In this document: piece after piece, positions 9,122 to 16,329 of the stretch | Numbering within the stretch: position 1 is the first letter of the stretch | How the letters are laid out: the number at the start of each line of letters is the position of its first letter | Assembly: GCA_040384645.1 (NCBI GenBank) | Contig: JAZKIX010000178.1 | Span: 1 to 20,080 of the forward strand | Source of the DNA: JAZKIX01 sp040384645 | GTDB lineage: Bacteria; Pseudomonadota; Gammaproteobacteria; Burkholderiales; Burkholderiaceae_D | Length of the DNA stretch: 20,080 bases | Direction of reading: 5' to 3' | Translations under genes and position numbers: made by a program | Notes under the pieces: generated by a model | Databases searched by the model: none | What the model was told of the DNA's origin: nothing | What the model saw: only the letters and a program-made list of their open reading frames with translations

Positions 9122-9152
9122 AGTGTGCAGTCTGACCCGATGTCAGAGTCAA
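9122..9152 (-). promoter_or_regulatory. MerR-type promoter/operator of bufA2
   Basis: On the minus strand, TTGACT (9152-9147) is a near-perfect -35. It overlaps the perfect dyad TCTGAC-5 nt-GTCAGA (9147-9131). CACACT at 9127-9122 would be a weak -10 at a 19-nt spacing. A long 19-nt spacer occupied by a dyad is the hallmark of MerR-controlled promoters. The site lies between the MerR gene (ends 9158) and bufA2 (starts 9038). Confidence 0.5.
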
Positions 9153-9157
9153 GCAGT

Positions 9158-9976
9158 CTAATTCGATAATAATGTCCAGCTGAGCCGTATGATTGGCGGC
9201 GAGGCTGGCACCCAGCAATAGCGCAGGCCACTGCCATCGAAGGGTAAATTTTGCGCCAGCATGGCCCTTACCAGTGCTTCGATCGGTAGTAATAACTCCG
9301 GGTAAAACGCGTATTGTTCAGTTGTACACAATACCGCTTCCTGGCAGGCAGGCTCTTCGCGCAGGACGATGTCACCTTTGGGCGCGATCAAGTCGGCCAA
9401 CGGCAGACAAAAGCGCACTTCGCCAGCGGTATCGGCTAGCATCGGATCGGCACAGGCCAAAAATCCCGGTGCGCTGGGCACAATATTTTGGGACGCCGCA
9501 TAGGCGTGTAGGCGCGCGAAAATATCGCCCGCCGCAGCACGCATGCTATCGGTGGTGTACTGGCCGCTCATTTCCAAAAGCCAGGCGGCGGGACGTGCTT
9601 GCACTTCTGTTGTGAAATGCGGCATGGGCTGTTGCGAGACCAATTGCTGCACCAGTTGCTGAAAAATTTGCTGCCGACTTTCCAGTGCTTGCGTCTGGCG
9701 TTGCCAATGCGTGTTCAACCGCTGCAGCATGGCGCCGTTGTTGTCGAGCGCATTCAATTCGCGGATCTCGCTCAAAGGCATATCGAGTTCACGCAGTTGG
9801 CGAATCCGCGATGCATCTGCCAGCTGGCTCATGCGATAAAAACGATACCCGTTGCTGTTGTCAATGTAGGCCGGTGCCAGTAACTGTTCTTCGGCATATA
9901 GCCGCAAGGCGCGGTGTGACAATTGGCTCAGGGTGGAAAAAGCGCCGATCGGCACCAGGCCTTCTGATCTTGGCAT
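9158..9976 (-). CDS. MerR family transcriptional regulator with GyrI-like effector domain
   Basis: 272 residues. Residues about 9-77 are a MerR winged helix-turn-helix (FSTLSQLSHRALRLYAEEQL, then NGYRFYRMSQLADASRIRQL). Residues about 80-118 form the dimerising coiled coil, rich in Gln and Leu, and from about 120 the GyrI-like small-molecule domain follows (VQARPAAWLLEMSGQYTT, then GDIVLREEPACQEAVLCTTE). This is the BmrR/TipA-like architecture, which usually senses hydrophobic drugs rather than metals and lacks the Cys metal loop of CueR. The ATG at 9976 has a weak AGAAAG site. It is upstream of bufA2 on the same strand and divergent from corA. It may regulate itself, bufA2 or both. Confidence 0.85.
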   Translation of the reverse strand: MPRSEGLVPIGAFSTLSQLSHRALRLYAEEQLLAPAYIDNSNGYRFYRMSQLADASRIRQLRELDMPLSEIRELNALDNNGAMLQRLNTHWQRQTQALESRQQIFQQLVQQLVSQQPMPHFTTEVQARPAAWLLEMSGQYTTDSMRAAAGDIFARLHAYAASQNIVPSAPGFLACADPMLADTAGEVRFCLPLADLIAPKGDIVLREEPACQEAVLCTTEQYAFYPELLLPIEALVRAMLAQNLPFDGSGLRYCWVPASPPIIRLSWTLLSN

Positions 9977-10030
9977 ATTGGCTTTCTATTTTTTAATTCA
10001 ATTGTGCGGATAAAACGGTGCATTTTCCGG

Positions 10031-10047
10031 CACTCTGCTTTAGAGTG
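10031..10047. promoter_or_regulatory. dyad in the merR-corA divergent region
   Basis: CACTCT and AGAGTG form a perfect 6-5-6 inverted repeat. It has the same geometry as the dyad before bufA2 but a different sequence. It could be an autoregulatory operator for the MerR gene or a site for another factor. No clear -35/-10 pair was found around it. Confidence 0.3.
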
Positions 10048-10118
10048 AGCCACTGTCGTCAGGATGGGTTTCATAAGCCAGTCTTGATGCGGCGACCAAC
10101 TTCCGGAGATTGTGTTTC

Positions 10119-11084
10119 ATGCTCATCAATTGCGTAGTTTATCAAGAAGGCAACCGGCTATCGGACATCCCCACCGAACAAATCAGCGATTATCTCGAGC
10201 GGCCGGATTGCTTCGTCTGGGTCGCGCTGAAAGATGCCGAAGATAACGAACTGGCCCATATGCAAGAAGAATTCGGCTTGCATGAACTGGCGGTGGAAGA
10301 TGCGCGACATGGCCATCAACGGCCCAAGATCGAAGAGTATGGCGATTCCTTATTCGCCGTCATCAAGACACTGGATATGGTGAATGGCGAGCTGGAAGTA
10401 GGCGAGGTCGATGTCTTTGTCGGCATCAATTACGTGCTGTCGGTACGCAACCGTAGCGCACGCAATTTTCTTGGGGTGCGCAGCCGTTGCGAGCACGAGC
10501 CGCACTTGTTGAAACAAGGCTCGGCCTTCGTTTTTTATGCCTTGCTCGATTCGGTGGTGGACCGGTATTTCCCGATTGTTGATGCGTTGGAAACCGAGCT
10601 GGAACAGATCGAAGAACAGATTTTCAATAAAGGGACGGAGCGTGCCAATATCGAACGGTTATATGCGTTAAAACGCAAGGTGATGTTGCTCAAGCACGTG
10701 GTATCGCCGCTGATGGACGCCAGCGGCAAATTGTTCGGCGGCCGGCTGCCGGCGGTTTGCCTTAATACCCAAGAATATTTCCGCGATGTGTACGATCACC
10801 TGTACCGCATCAATACCTCGGTCGATACCATCCGCGACACGATCAGCACCGCGATCCAGGTCAACCTGTCGATGGTCGCCATCGACGAGAGTGAAGTCAA
10901 CAAGCGGCTGGCGGCATGGGCTGCGATCTTTGCGGTAGCGACTGCTTTTGCCGGGATCTGGGGCATGAATTTCAAGTTCATGCCTGAGCTGGAATGGCAG
11001 TACGGTTACCCGGCGGCCTTGAGCGTGATGGTGTCGGTGTGCGCTTATCTTTATACGCGGTTTAAGAAATCCGGCTGGCTGTAG
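10119..11084 (+). CDS. corA: CorA family magnesium/divalent cation transporter
   Basis: 321 residues, typical of the family. The ATG at 10119 is preferred: GGAG at 10105-10108 is 10 nt upstream, while an in-frame TTG at 10110 would be too close to it. The protein has a long soluble cytoplasmic funnel (residues 1-260), two C-terminal transmembrane helices (about 264-281 and 297-315) and between them the CorA signature Gly-Met-Asn at 282-284 followed by FKFMPELEW. It forms a homopentameric inner-membrane channel for Mg2+, possibly Co2+ or Ni2+. It is single, divergent from the MerR gene, and followed by repeat copy B. I saw no Mg2+ riboswitch-like leader in the short upstream region. Confidence 0.93.
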   Translation: MLINCVVYQEGNRLSDIPTEQISDYLERPDCFVWVALKDAEDNELAHMQEEFGLHELAVEDARHGHQRPKIEEYGDSLFAVIKTLDMVNGELEVGEVDVFVGINYVLSVRNRSARNFLGVRSRCEHEPHLLKQGSAFVFYALLDSVVDRYFPIVDALETELEQIEEQIFNKGTERANIERLYALKRKVMLLKHVVSPLMDASGKLFGGRLPAVCLNTQEYFRDVYDHLYRINTSVDTIRDTISTAIQVNLSMVAIDESEVNKRLAAWAAIFAVATAFAGIWGMNFKFMPELEWQYGYPAALSVMVSVCAYLYTRFKKSGWL

Positions 11085-11109
11085 AAATCTGCCAAATTTA
11101 GCGATAGAC

Positions 11110-11186
11110 GGGGGTATATGCCAAAATACCCCTTCTCCTGCGCGTTTTAATTGGGCCTTTATAAATACATATACCAGTATGTTTTT
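11110..11186 (+). repeat. dispersed intergenic repeat, copy B
   Basis: Second copy. The head forms its own hairpin GGGGTAT-8 nt-ATACCCC (from 11111). Then come CTCCTGCGCGTTTTAATT and GGGCCTTT, and the terminal hairpin ATAC (11165-11168), 8-nt loop, GTAT (11177-11180) followed by TTTTT. It sits between the convergent corA and thioredoxin-like genes; its T tract overlaps the stop codon at 11185. It could serve as a terminator for corA, though the final stem is weak. Confidence 0.8.
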
Positions 11187-11711
11187 ATCCCAATTGCGTC
11201 CAAAGCGTATCCCAGTCATCCGGCAAGAACGTACCTTCGCGCTTGAATGAGAGCTTGTGATTTTTATCGAGGACAAAATGGGTCGGTTGTTTGACGATTT
11301 GGCCGAAATTGTCTTCATGACCGGGAGCATTGCGCCAGATCATGGGGAAACGCTGGTCGGCGGGAATGGTCAATTCGACTAGATGGACGTATTCCATGAA
11401 ATCGGTTTTGGCGGCATCGATATTGAGGCCGATTAAAACAAAATCGCGTGCCTTGTTATTAAGATAAAACTCACGCATCAATTTCAAGTCGCGGGTGCAG
11501 AGATTACAGCTAGATGTGAAAAAGCTGATCAAGCAAGTCTTGCCGGCACTTTGCCATTGCTATCGGTGCCGAGGAAAGCTAAGTTTTGCGGCAGCGCTGC
11601 CGGCTTGGCCGCTTCCGGCTCTGGCTTTTCTTTCTTTTTGGCGAAGCTTGACGAGGCGCCGAGCACCATCGATCCGGCGGCGGCAGCTTTGAGGAATTGT
11701 CGTTTGTCCAT
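11185..11711 (-). pseudogene. thioredoxin-fold (TlpA/redoxin-like) secreted protein, frameshifted
   Basis: Two overlapping frames make one protein of about 175 residues. The first (11711-11529) gives MDKRQFLKAAAAGSMVLGAS, a Sec- or Tat-like signal peptide (KR rather than RR), then a Lys/Pro/Ala linker. The second supplies GKTCLISFFTSSCNLCTRDL with the redox CxxC (Cys-Asn-Leu-Cys) and a C-terminal part with KQPTHFVLDKNHKLSFKREG, including the cis-Pro region, ending at 11185. Joining them needs one extra base around 11540-11550; the total of 527 nt is one short of 176 codons. This is either a true one-base deletion or a consensus error. If intact it would be a periplasmic thiol-disulfide reductase or cytochrome/copper assembly thioredoxin. 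AGGAC precedes the ATG. Confidence 0.75.
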
Positions 11712-11805
11712 ACGTCCTGTCCGGTAAAAATACGTTGGTATTAAAAGGAGTGTATTGCAGTCTCAGTGAACAGCAGCTGGAAGAAAAAAGCCATTAAACG
11801 TAAGC

Positions 11806-13198
11806 TTATTTCCTGACCGGTGCGATGCTTTCTGCATATTCATACAGCGCGCCCAGAACCGCTTCACCTTGTTCATCGACCGTTTCCGACAACTGGTCGC
11901 ATTGTTCAAACAGCGCTTCCAGTGTGCGCGCGCCGGCTTGTCCATCGAATAGGCGCGCCGCCCGGTGTTGCTCCCAAGCGTCCTGTTCTTCTTGCGAGAG
12001 TGTAGCCGGGAAATTGCGGGCGCGATACCGGAACAACAATTCATCGAGCCGTCNNNNNNNNNNGGTGGGGAAGGTAGGTGAGGACCGAGTGCCACACGCT
12101 GCCGATGAAACCGCCATACAAATCTTCATCCACGTCAAGCGCCTGATCTTCCGCCGCCCGCGTAAATACCTGCGCCCATACGGCGCCCAGGTCTGGCAAA
12201 TCGCTAGCCAGTCCGGCATGCACCAGCGCTTGCGGCATATCGAATTGCCAGTGCGCCGCCATCTCCGTACTAAGAATCTTCAGGCTATTAAATACCATCG
12301 GCGATTTGTTCAAATGGATGGTCTTGATCGGCAAGCGCGTCGTGCCCGGCGGCAGCGCATCGGCGCGGCTGAACATGCGCAGGCGGATGGTATCGGCATC
12401 GAGCGCGGCCAATTCGCTTGGGTCGAATGCCAGATCCCAGACGATGACTTCATTCTTGTTGGTAGGGTGGATTGCCAGCGGCCACACCAGTGCCAGGCAA
12501 CCGCGCTCGACCCCGAACATGCCCGATACGTGGAAGAAAGGACGCCGTGCATCGAGCCCGAAATGCAGACCGATTTCAGCCGAAACACGATCCTTTTTAT
12601 GCAACGCCAGGCAAAAATCGAATAGCTTCGGCTGCTGTTGCCGGATCAGGCGCGCCAAAGCGATGGTGGCGCGCACATCCGACAGCGCGTCGTGCGCCGT
12701 CTCATGAGCCAAGCCATTAGCGGCGGTCAAATGTTCCAACCGGAAGCTGGGCTTGCCCTCGTCGTTGGTCGGCCAGACGATGCCGTCGCGCCGCAAAGCA
12801 TGCGCAGTGCGCACGACATCGAGAATGTCCCAGCGGCCGCACTGGTTTTGCCATTCGCGCGCATAGGGATCGATCAGGTTGCGCCAAAACAGGAAGCGGG
12901 TGACTTCGTCATCGAAGCGGATCGTGCCCGGTTCTGCCATCGCTTGTTCGATAACGGCGGCAAACTCGGTTTCTGGTACGCCGCGCTCAAGACAAGTGTG
13001 CGGCGTGATGCCGGTGATCAGGCAGGATTGCGGATCGGGCAGGAAATCATTGGCCGGCTGGCAATACAGCATGATCGGCTCGCCGATTTCATTTAACTCG
13101 GCATCGGTGCGGATCGCCGCAAATTGCGCCGGCCGGTCGCGCCGCGGCTGGACGCCAAAGGTTTCGTAATCGTGCCAAAGAAAAGTGTGTGATGCCAT
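11806..13198 (-). CDS. sbcB: exodeoxyribonuclease I, interrupted by an assembly gap
   Basis: About 465 residues plus the gap (E. coli ExoI is 475). A 3'-5' single-strand DNA exonuclease of the DnaQ/DEDDh superfamily used in mismatch repair and recombination. Visible: the first DEDD motif TFLWHDYETFG with Asp10 and Glu12, FDDEVTR near 95-101, the catalytic AHDALSDV (His169, Asp174), the ExoI-specific linker (VSAEIGLHFGLDARRPFFHV) and, after the gap, RLDELLFRYRARNFPATL and the C-terminal helical domain. Frames on the two sides of the gap differ by one in window coordinates; continuity requires a true gap divisible by 3. The residues just before the gap (SVWHSVLTYLPH) match the family poorly, so that edge may contain errors. 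The start has no strong ribosome binding site but agrees with the family. Confidence 0.92.
12054..12063. other. assembly gap (10 N) inside sbcB
   Basis: Ten unknown bases. Reading-frame continuity of sbcB implies a true length divisible by 3, provided the flanking bases are correct. Family alignment suggests more than ten bases are missing. Confidence 0.95.
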
Positions 13199-13267
13199 GC
13201 AATATGCCAGTGAGGGTGGAAGATTAGTGAAATTGCAAACGGAATCTATAAGAATACCGTTTTATGA

Positions 13268-13345
13268 CAAAATAATACTGGGTAGGGTATTAAAAAAGGC
13301 CCTTATAAAACGTGCGGGAGAGGTGTATTTTAGCAATATACCCCC
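13268..13345 (-). repeat. dispersed intergenic repeat, copy C
   Basis: Third copy, on the minus strand. It has the GGGGGTATAT head (ending at 13345), AAAATACACC, CTCCCGCACGTTTTATAA, GGGCCTTTTTT, then ATAC (13290-13287), an 8-nt loop, GTAT (13278-13275) and TATTTT. It lies between the sbcB start and the marR stop, pointing towards sbcB. Confidence 0.78.
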
Positions 13346-13401
13346 TTGAAATAACCTAATTCTGACAATCATTCAAACTTATGGCTGCGCCGATTTTAAC
13401 T

Positions 13402-13438
13402 CCCTCTGCCCGCTTGCGGGAGAGGGCTGGGCGCGCCC
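13402..13438. repeat. GC-rich extragenic palindrome pair
   Basis: CCCTCT-G-CCCGC (13402-13413) pairs with GCGGG-AGAGGG (13416-13426) around a TT loop with one bulged G. It is followed by the perfect palindrome GGGCGCGCCC (13429-13438). The sequence CCGCTTGCGGGAGAGGGCTGG is of a type seen widely between genes in proteobacteria, from memory. It could act as a bidirectional transcription stop for marR, whose coding end is at 13492. Confidence 0.55.
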
Positions 13439-13491
13439 GGCTAGAGCGAGGGTTTCGGTTTGGATTCGACGCACCTGGCCAGTAAAAGACC

Positions 13492-13971
13492 TCAACTATT
13501 ACCCGCATGCATCCCCGCCAATTGACCCAGCACTGCTGACAAGGCTGCTAGCTGTTTCGGAGGCACGCTTTGCAGTGCATCTTGCGCCACCAGTTCTGCC
13601 GAGACTGAAGCATTGATAAACAAGGCTTTGCCAGCCGGCGTGAGTACCGCATAACTGGCGCGTGCGTCGCGGCTGTCGGTCTGGCGTGCGATCAGGCCGA
13701 TTTTTTCCAGTGGCAGCAATGAGCGCGTGACGCCAGATGCGGTCAGCCCGACGCGTTCCGCCAGATCGACCCGCCGCAGCCGTTCGCCCGGCGCCCGGTT
13801 TAGATGCAGCAGCAGCATGTAATCGCCAAAACTCAGGCCGTGATGATTGCCGAGCGAATTGTCGAAACGGCGTATCTGTACCGCATAAGCGCGTGCCAGG
13901 CGCAAACAAAAATCTAGCGCCGGACTGTTTTCCGCATCGGTTTGATCCGGCGTGATGGTGTCGTCATTCAT
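13492..13971 (-). CDS. MarR family transcriptional regulator
   Basis: 159 residues from the ATG at 13971, chosen because AAGGA lies 6 nt upstream; an 8-codon longer frame reaches 13995. The winged helix-turn-helix is clear: LSFGDYMLLLHLNRAPGERL, RRVDLAERVGLTASGVTRSL, then the wing LIARQTDSRDARASYAVLT. The ends are helical dimerisation segments. MarR proteins bind short dyads as dimers and usually release DNA on binding phenolic ligands or on oxidation. No divergent target gene is adjacent, so it may mainly control itself; candidate sites are at 14002-14048. No Cys is present in the DNA-binding core, apart from one near the N-terminus (DFCLRLARAY). Confidence 0.9.
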   Translation of the reverse strand: MNDDTITPDQTDAENSPALDFCLRLARAYAVQIRRFDNSLGNHHGLSFGDYMLLLHLNRAPGERLRRVDLAERVGLTASGVTRSLLPLEKIGLIARQTDSRDARASYAVLTPAGKALFINASVSAELVAQDALQSVPPKQLAALSAVLGQLAGMHAGNS

Positions 13972-14001
13972 ATTCAATCCTTGTGATTGCAGCAAATATT
14001 C

Positions 14002-14048
14002 ATTCCGGGATGGAATAAGATTTAGGTGCAGTATCGGAATGGAATAAT
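14002..14048. promoter_or_regulatory. candidate MarR operator sites upstream of marR
   Basis: A perfect dyad ATTCC-5 nt-GGAAT occupies 14002-14016. The 14-mer CGGGATGGAATAAG (14006-14019) recurs as CGGAATGGAATAAT (14035-14048), 12/14 identical and 29 bp apart, close to three helical turns. Two equivalent boxes in front of a regulator gene suggest autoregulation. This is inference from pattern only. Confidence 0.4.
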
Positions 14049-14087
14049 ATTGAATAATACTTGATTAAGCAAGCATTATTCAATATT
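14046..14087. repeat. long AT-rich perfect inverted repeat
   Basis: AATATTGAATAAT (14046-14058) and ATTATTCAATATT (14075-14087) are perfect 13-bp arms. Inside, CTTG pairs with CAAG after one A/C mismatch, around a 6-nt loop ATTAAG. It lies in the 221-bp gap between the DUF1653 gene end and marR start. It could be a terminator for the upstream operon or an operator; it lacks a GC-rich stem. Confidence 0.6.
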
Positions 14088-14192
14088 TAATTAAGTTTAC
14101 ATGATGGATATTTAAATCGGTATTATTTGCCGTAGCATGGTTGGAAGGCGCCTGCCTGGCAATCAAGGACGCTCTGTCAGACTTGATTTGCG

Positions 14193-14483
14193 TTAGTCTT
14201 TCACCAACTGGAAGCGTGGCGTCAACTGCCCATCGAGCAGTACTTGTTCCATGAACATGTCGGCATTGCGGTGCATCAGATGTGCCCAATCGGTGTCATA
14301 TAGCGGGCGATAGACCACGCAGACTTCAGCGGTTTCGGTATTTTTCGTCAGGCCAAGGACGAAATAATTTTTACCCTTGTAATGGCGGTATACGCCCGGC
14401 GCAATTTGCTTGATTTGTCCGAGCATGGCAGGCAGGTTTGGTCCGTTTGGTCCGCTTGGTCCGTTTGGTTCATCCTGTTTCAT
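14193..14483 (-). CDS. DUF1653 domain protein
   Basis: 96 residues. The DUF1653 pattern is complete: PGVYRHYKGKNYFVLGLTKN, TETAEVCVVYRPLYDTD, then MFMEQVLLDGQLTPRFQLV. Function is unknown in the family. Residues 5-16 are a low-complexity tract of four three-residue units (EPN, GPS, GPN types) encoded by a 9-bp tandem repeat. The start codon overlaps the stop of the diguanylate cyclase gene (ATGA at 14483-14480), so translation is probably coupled. It is the last gene of the signalling cluster. Confidence 0.88.
   Translation of the reverse strand: MKQDEPNGPSGPNGPNLPAMLGQIKQIAPGVYRHYKGKNYFVLGLTKNTETAEVCVVYRPLYDTDWAHLMHRNADMFMEQVLLDGQLTPRFQLVKD
14436..14471. repeat. four-unit 9-bp tandem repeat in the DUF1653 gene
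   Basis: GTTTGGTCC at 14436-14444 and 14445-14453, GCTTGGTCC at 14454-14462 and GTTTGGTTC at 14463-14471. The unit length is a multiple of three, so copy-number changes would keep the frame and only lengthen or shorten the Gly-Pro-Asn tract. Confidence 0.9.
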
Positions 14484-15451
14484 ACGGCCACCTGGTTGCG
14501 TCCGCTACCCTTGGCACGGTACAACGCAGCATCCGCCATGGCTATCAGACCGTGCGCATCTTGATCTGGCACTAGCACAGCGAGTCCGAGCGAGGCGGTG
14601 ATATGTGGGAATTTATGTTTGGGGTCGTGAAATACCCGTGCCTGTTGCATCCGTTCGCACAGCCTTTGCGCCACGATGAGGCCGGCTTTTTTATGGGTAT
14701 TAGGCAGGATGACCATGAATTCCTCGCCGCCGTAACGCACCGCGAAATCACGCGGCCGCAAGGTGTCGCTCAGTACCATCGCCGCCACCCGCAAGGCATC
14801 GTCGCCCGCCAGATGGCCATGTAGATCATTGAATTTCTTGAAATGATCGAGGTCGATCATGATCAACGACAACGGATTGTCGGCGGCGTGCGCTTGTTCA
14901 ATCAGGGTTGGCAAATGATCGTTGAGCCAGCTGCGATTTTGCAGGTTGGTGAGGCCATCGACCATTGATAACTGGCGATAGAATTCGCCCACTTTTTGAC
15001 GGCGCCGCAATTGTGCATTGGCGGCCCGTATTCGAAACGACAGCAGGCGCAATAAGTTACGTGCTACCCCGTTCGATTCGTCGATCAATTGCCACAATTT
15101 GTCGGCATCGATGACCAGCAAATCGCTTTCTTCCAATGCGTTGATAACGGCCGGATTCGATTCCTCGTCCAATACCGATAATTCGCCTACGCATTCGCCG
15201 GGCAATACGGTGGTCATAGTGTGTTCGCCGTTGCCGCTTGGCTCATCCGAAACAACGCCCAAACCGCCCCGCAGTACGATATACAGGCGCGGACTTTTAT
15301 CATGCGTGTTGAGTACCGATTGTCCGCTTGTGACCCGTATCACCGGACAATCGGCAAGCAGATCAGCTAGACGCCGGTCATCGACATCGCTGAATAATTG
15401 CAAAGTCTTGATCGGGTAAGCAGATGCGCTAAAAGAGCACAGATATTTCAA
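14480..15451 (-). CDS. diguanylate cyclase with N-terminal cyclic-nucleotide-binding domain
   Basis: 323 residues from a TTG at 15451, chosen because GGAGGG ends 4 nt before it; the open frame extends five codons further to a TTG at 15466. Numbered from 15451, residues about 15-130 are a CRP-type cNMP-binding fold (GQSVLNTHDKSPRLYIVLRG, VLPGECVGELSVLDEES). Residues about 155-323 are a GGDEF domain with DGLTNLQNR, active site GGEEF (241-245) and inhibitory site RPRD (232-235) exactly five residues before it. It should make c-di-GMP from two GTP in the cytoplasm with product inhibition. There is no HTH. The cNMP domain suggests control by a cyclic nucleotide or another small ligand. It follows the HDOD gene by 35 bp and overlaps DUF1653. 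Confidence 0.92.
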   Translation of the reverse strand: MKYLCSFSASAYPIKTLQLFSDVDDRRLADLLADCPVIRVTSGQSVLNTHDKSPRLYIVLRGGLGVVSDEPSGNGEHTMTTVLPGECVGELSVLDEESNPAVINALEESDLLVIDADKLWQLIDESNGVARNLLRLLSFRIRAANAQLRRRQKVGEFYRQLSMVDGLTNLQNRSWLNDHLPTLIEQAHAADNPLSLIMIDLDHFKKFNDLHGHLAGDDALRVAAMVLSDTLRPRDFAVRYGGEEFMVILPNTHKKAGLIVAQRLCERMQQARVFHDPKHKFPHITASLGLAVLVPDQDAHGLIAMADAALYRAKGSGRNQVAV

Positions 15452-15486
15452 GAAACCCTCCAGCAAATGATGGGTTACAGCATTAA

Positions 15487-16329
15487 TTAATTTAGCAAGG
15501 CCGTACTGATGGCTTCAAACTGTAATTGGGTTTCGCGGAAAACCTGTAAATACACTTCATCCTTTAATCCCAGCCCTTGCCAAGCTACCATCGAGACCGG
15601 CGGCGTCAGGTCGTCCGCCACATGCGACAGATCCAGCGCATGCGCGATGGCATCGGCCACATGGACAATCGAGGCCAGAAATCCTGCGCCGGGCGTTTCA
15701 GGACTGTGATGGCCAGCAATCGCCTTGATCATGGTGTCGGAAAAATTCCACAGGCTAGCCAGCGCAACGCCAACTTGCACATGATCGATTTCCAAGACCT
15801 TGCGCTCGGCTTCCAATAAATAGCAATCGTTGGCTACACGGTATCGGATCACCGCCTCATATTGGGCACGGAAACAACTCACCAGCGCCAGCCGGCCTAG
15901 GTCGTGCAACAAGCCGGCAGTGAAAGCAAAATCCTGGTTGACGTGCAAATGCATGGCCAACACTTTGGCGCAGGTGGCGGTAGCGATGGAATGGCGCCAA
16001 AATCCCTTGTGGTCAAAACCTTCGCAACGCTCGGCAGGAAAGCAGCCAGTCATCGCGGCGGTTGTTATCAAGCCGCGCACGCTTTGCATGCCCATCAGGT
16101 TGATCGCCTGCTGGATGGTGGTGACCTTCACTTGCAAGCCATAAAAGGAGGAATTGGCCAGCCGCAAGGTCTTGGCGGTCAGGGCTTGGTCATGCGAGAC
16201 TTTTTTTGCCAGCACATGAATATCGATGTCGTCCTGGTCGATGGTATTGAGTAATTCCATGACGACGGCTGGCAGGGTTGGCAAGTCTTTGATTTGTCGC
16301 GCGACATCATCCAGCGAAAGCTTGTTCAT
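15487..16329 (-). CDS. HDOD domain signalling protein
   Basis: 280 residues. HDOD core: LPTLPAVVMELLNTI (16-30), SHDQALTAKTLRLANSSFYG (45-64), INLMGMQSVRGL (76-87), FWRHSIATATCAKVLA and AFTAGLLHDLGRLALV (135-150). HDOD domains are non-catalytic relatives of HD hydrolases that act as scaffolds in signalling, motility and c-di-GMP circuits. Here one HD pair (His142-Asp143) is kept, but the full metal-site set cannot be confirmed. AGGAG is 8 nt before the ATG, and the start overlaps the stop of the preceding small gene (ATGA at 16329-16326). The C-terminal 70 residues are helical without a known output domain. It is probably a partner of the cyclase encoded next. Confidence 0.92.
   Translation of the reverse strand: MNKLSLDDVARQIKDLPTLPAVVMELLNTIDQDDIDIHVLAKKVSHDQALTAKTLRLANSSFYGLQVKVTTIQQAINLMGMQSVRGLITTAAMTGCFPAERCEGFDHKGFWRHSIATATCAKVLAMHLHVNQDFAFTAGLLHDLGRLALVSCFRAQYEAVIRYRVANDCYLLEAERKVLEIDHVQVGVALASLWNFSDTMIKAIAGHHSPETPGAGFLASIVHVADAIAHALDLSHVADDLTPPVSMVAWQGLGLKDEVYLQVFRETQLQFEAISTALLN

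Noticed and set aside
10110..10118. TTG start for corA giving three extra residues
   Set aside because: The GGAG site would be 1 nt from that start; the ATG at 10119 has proper spacing.
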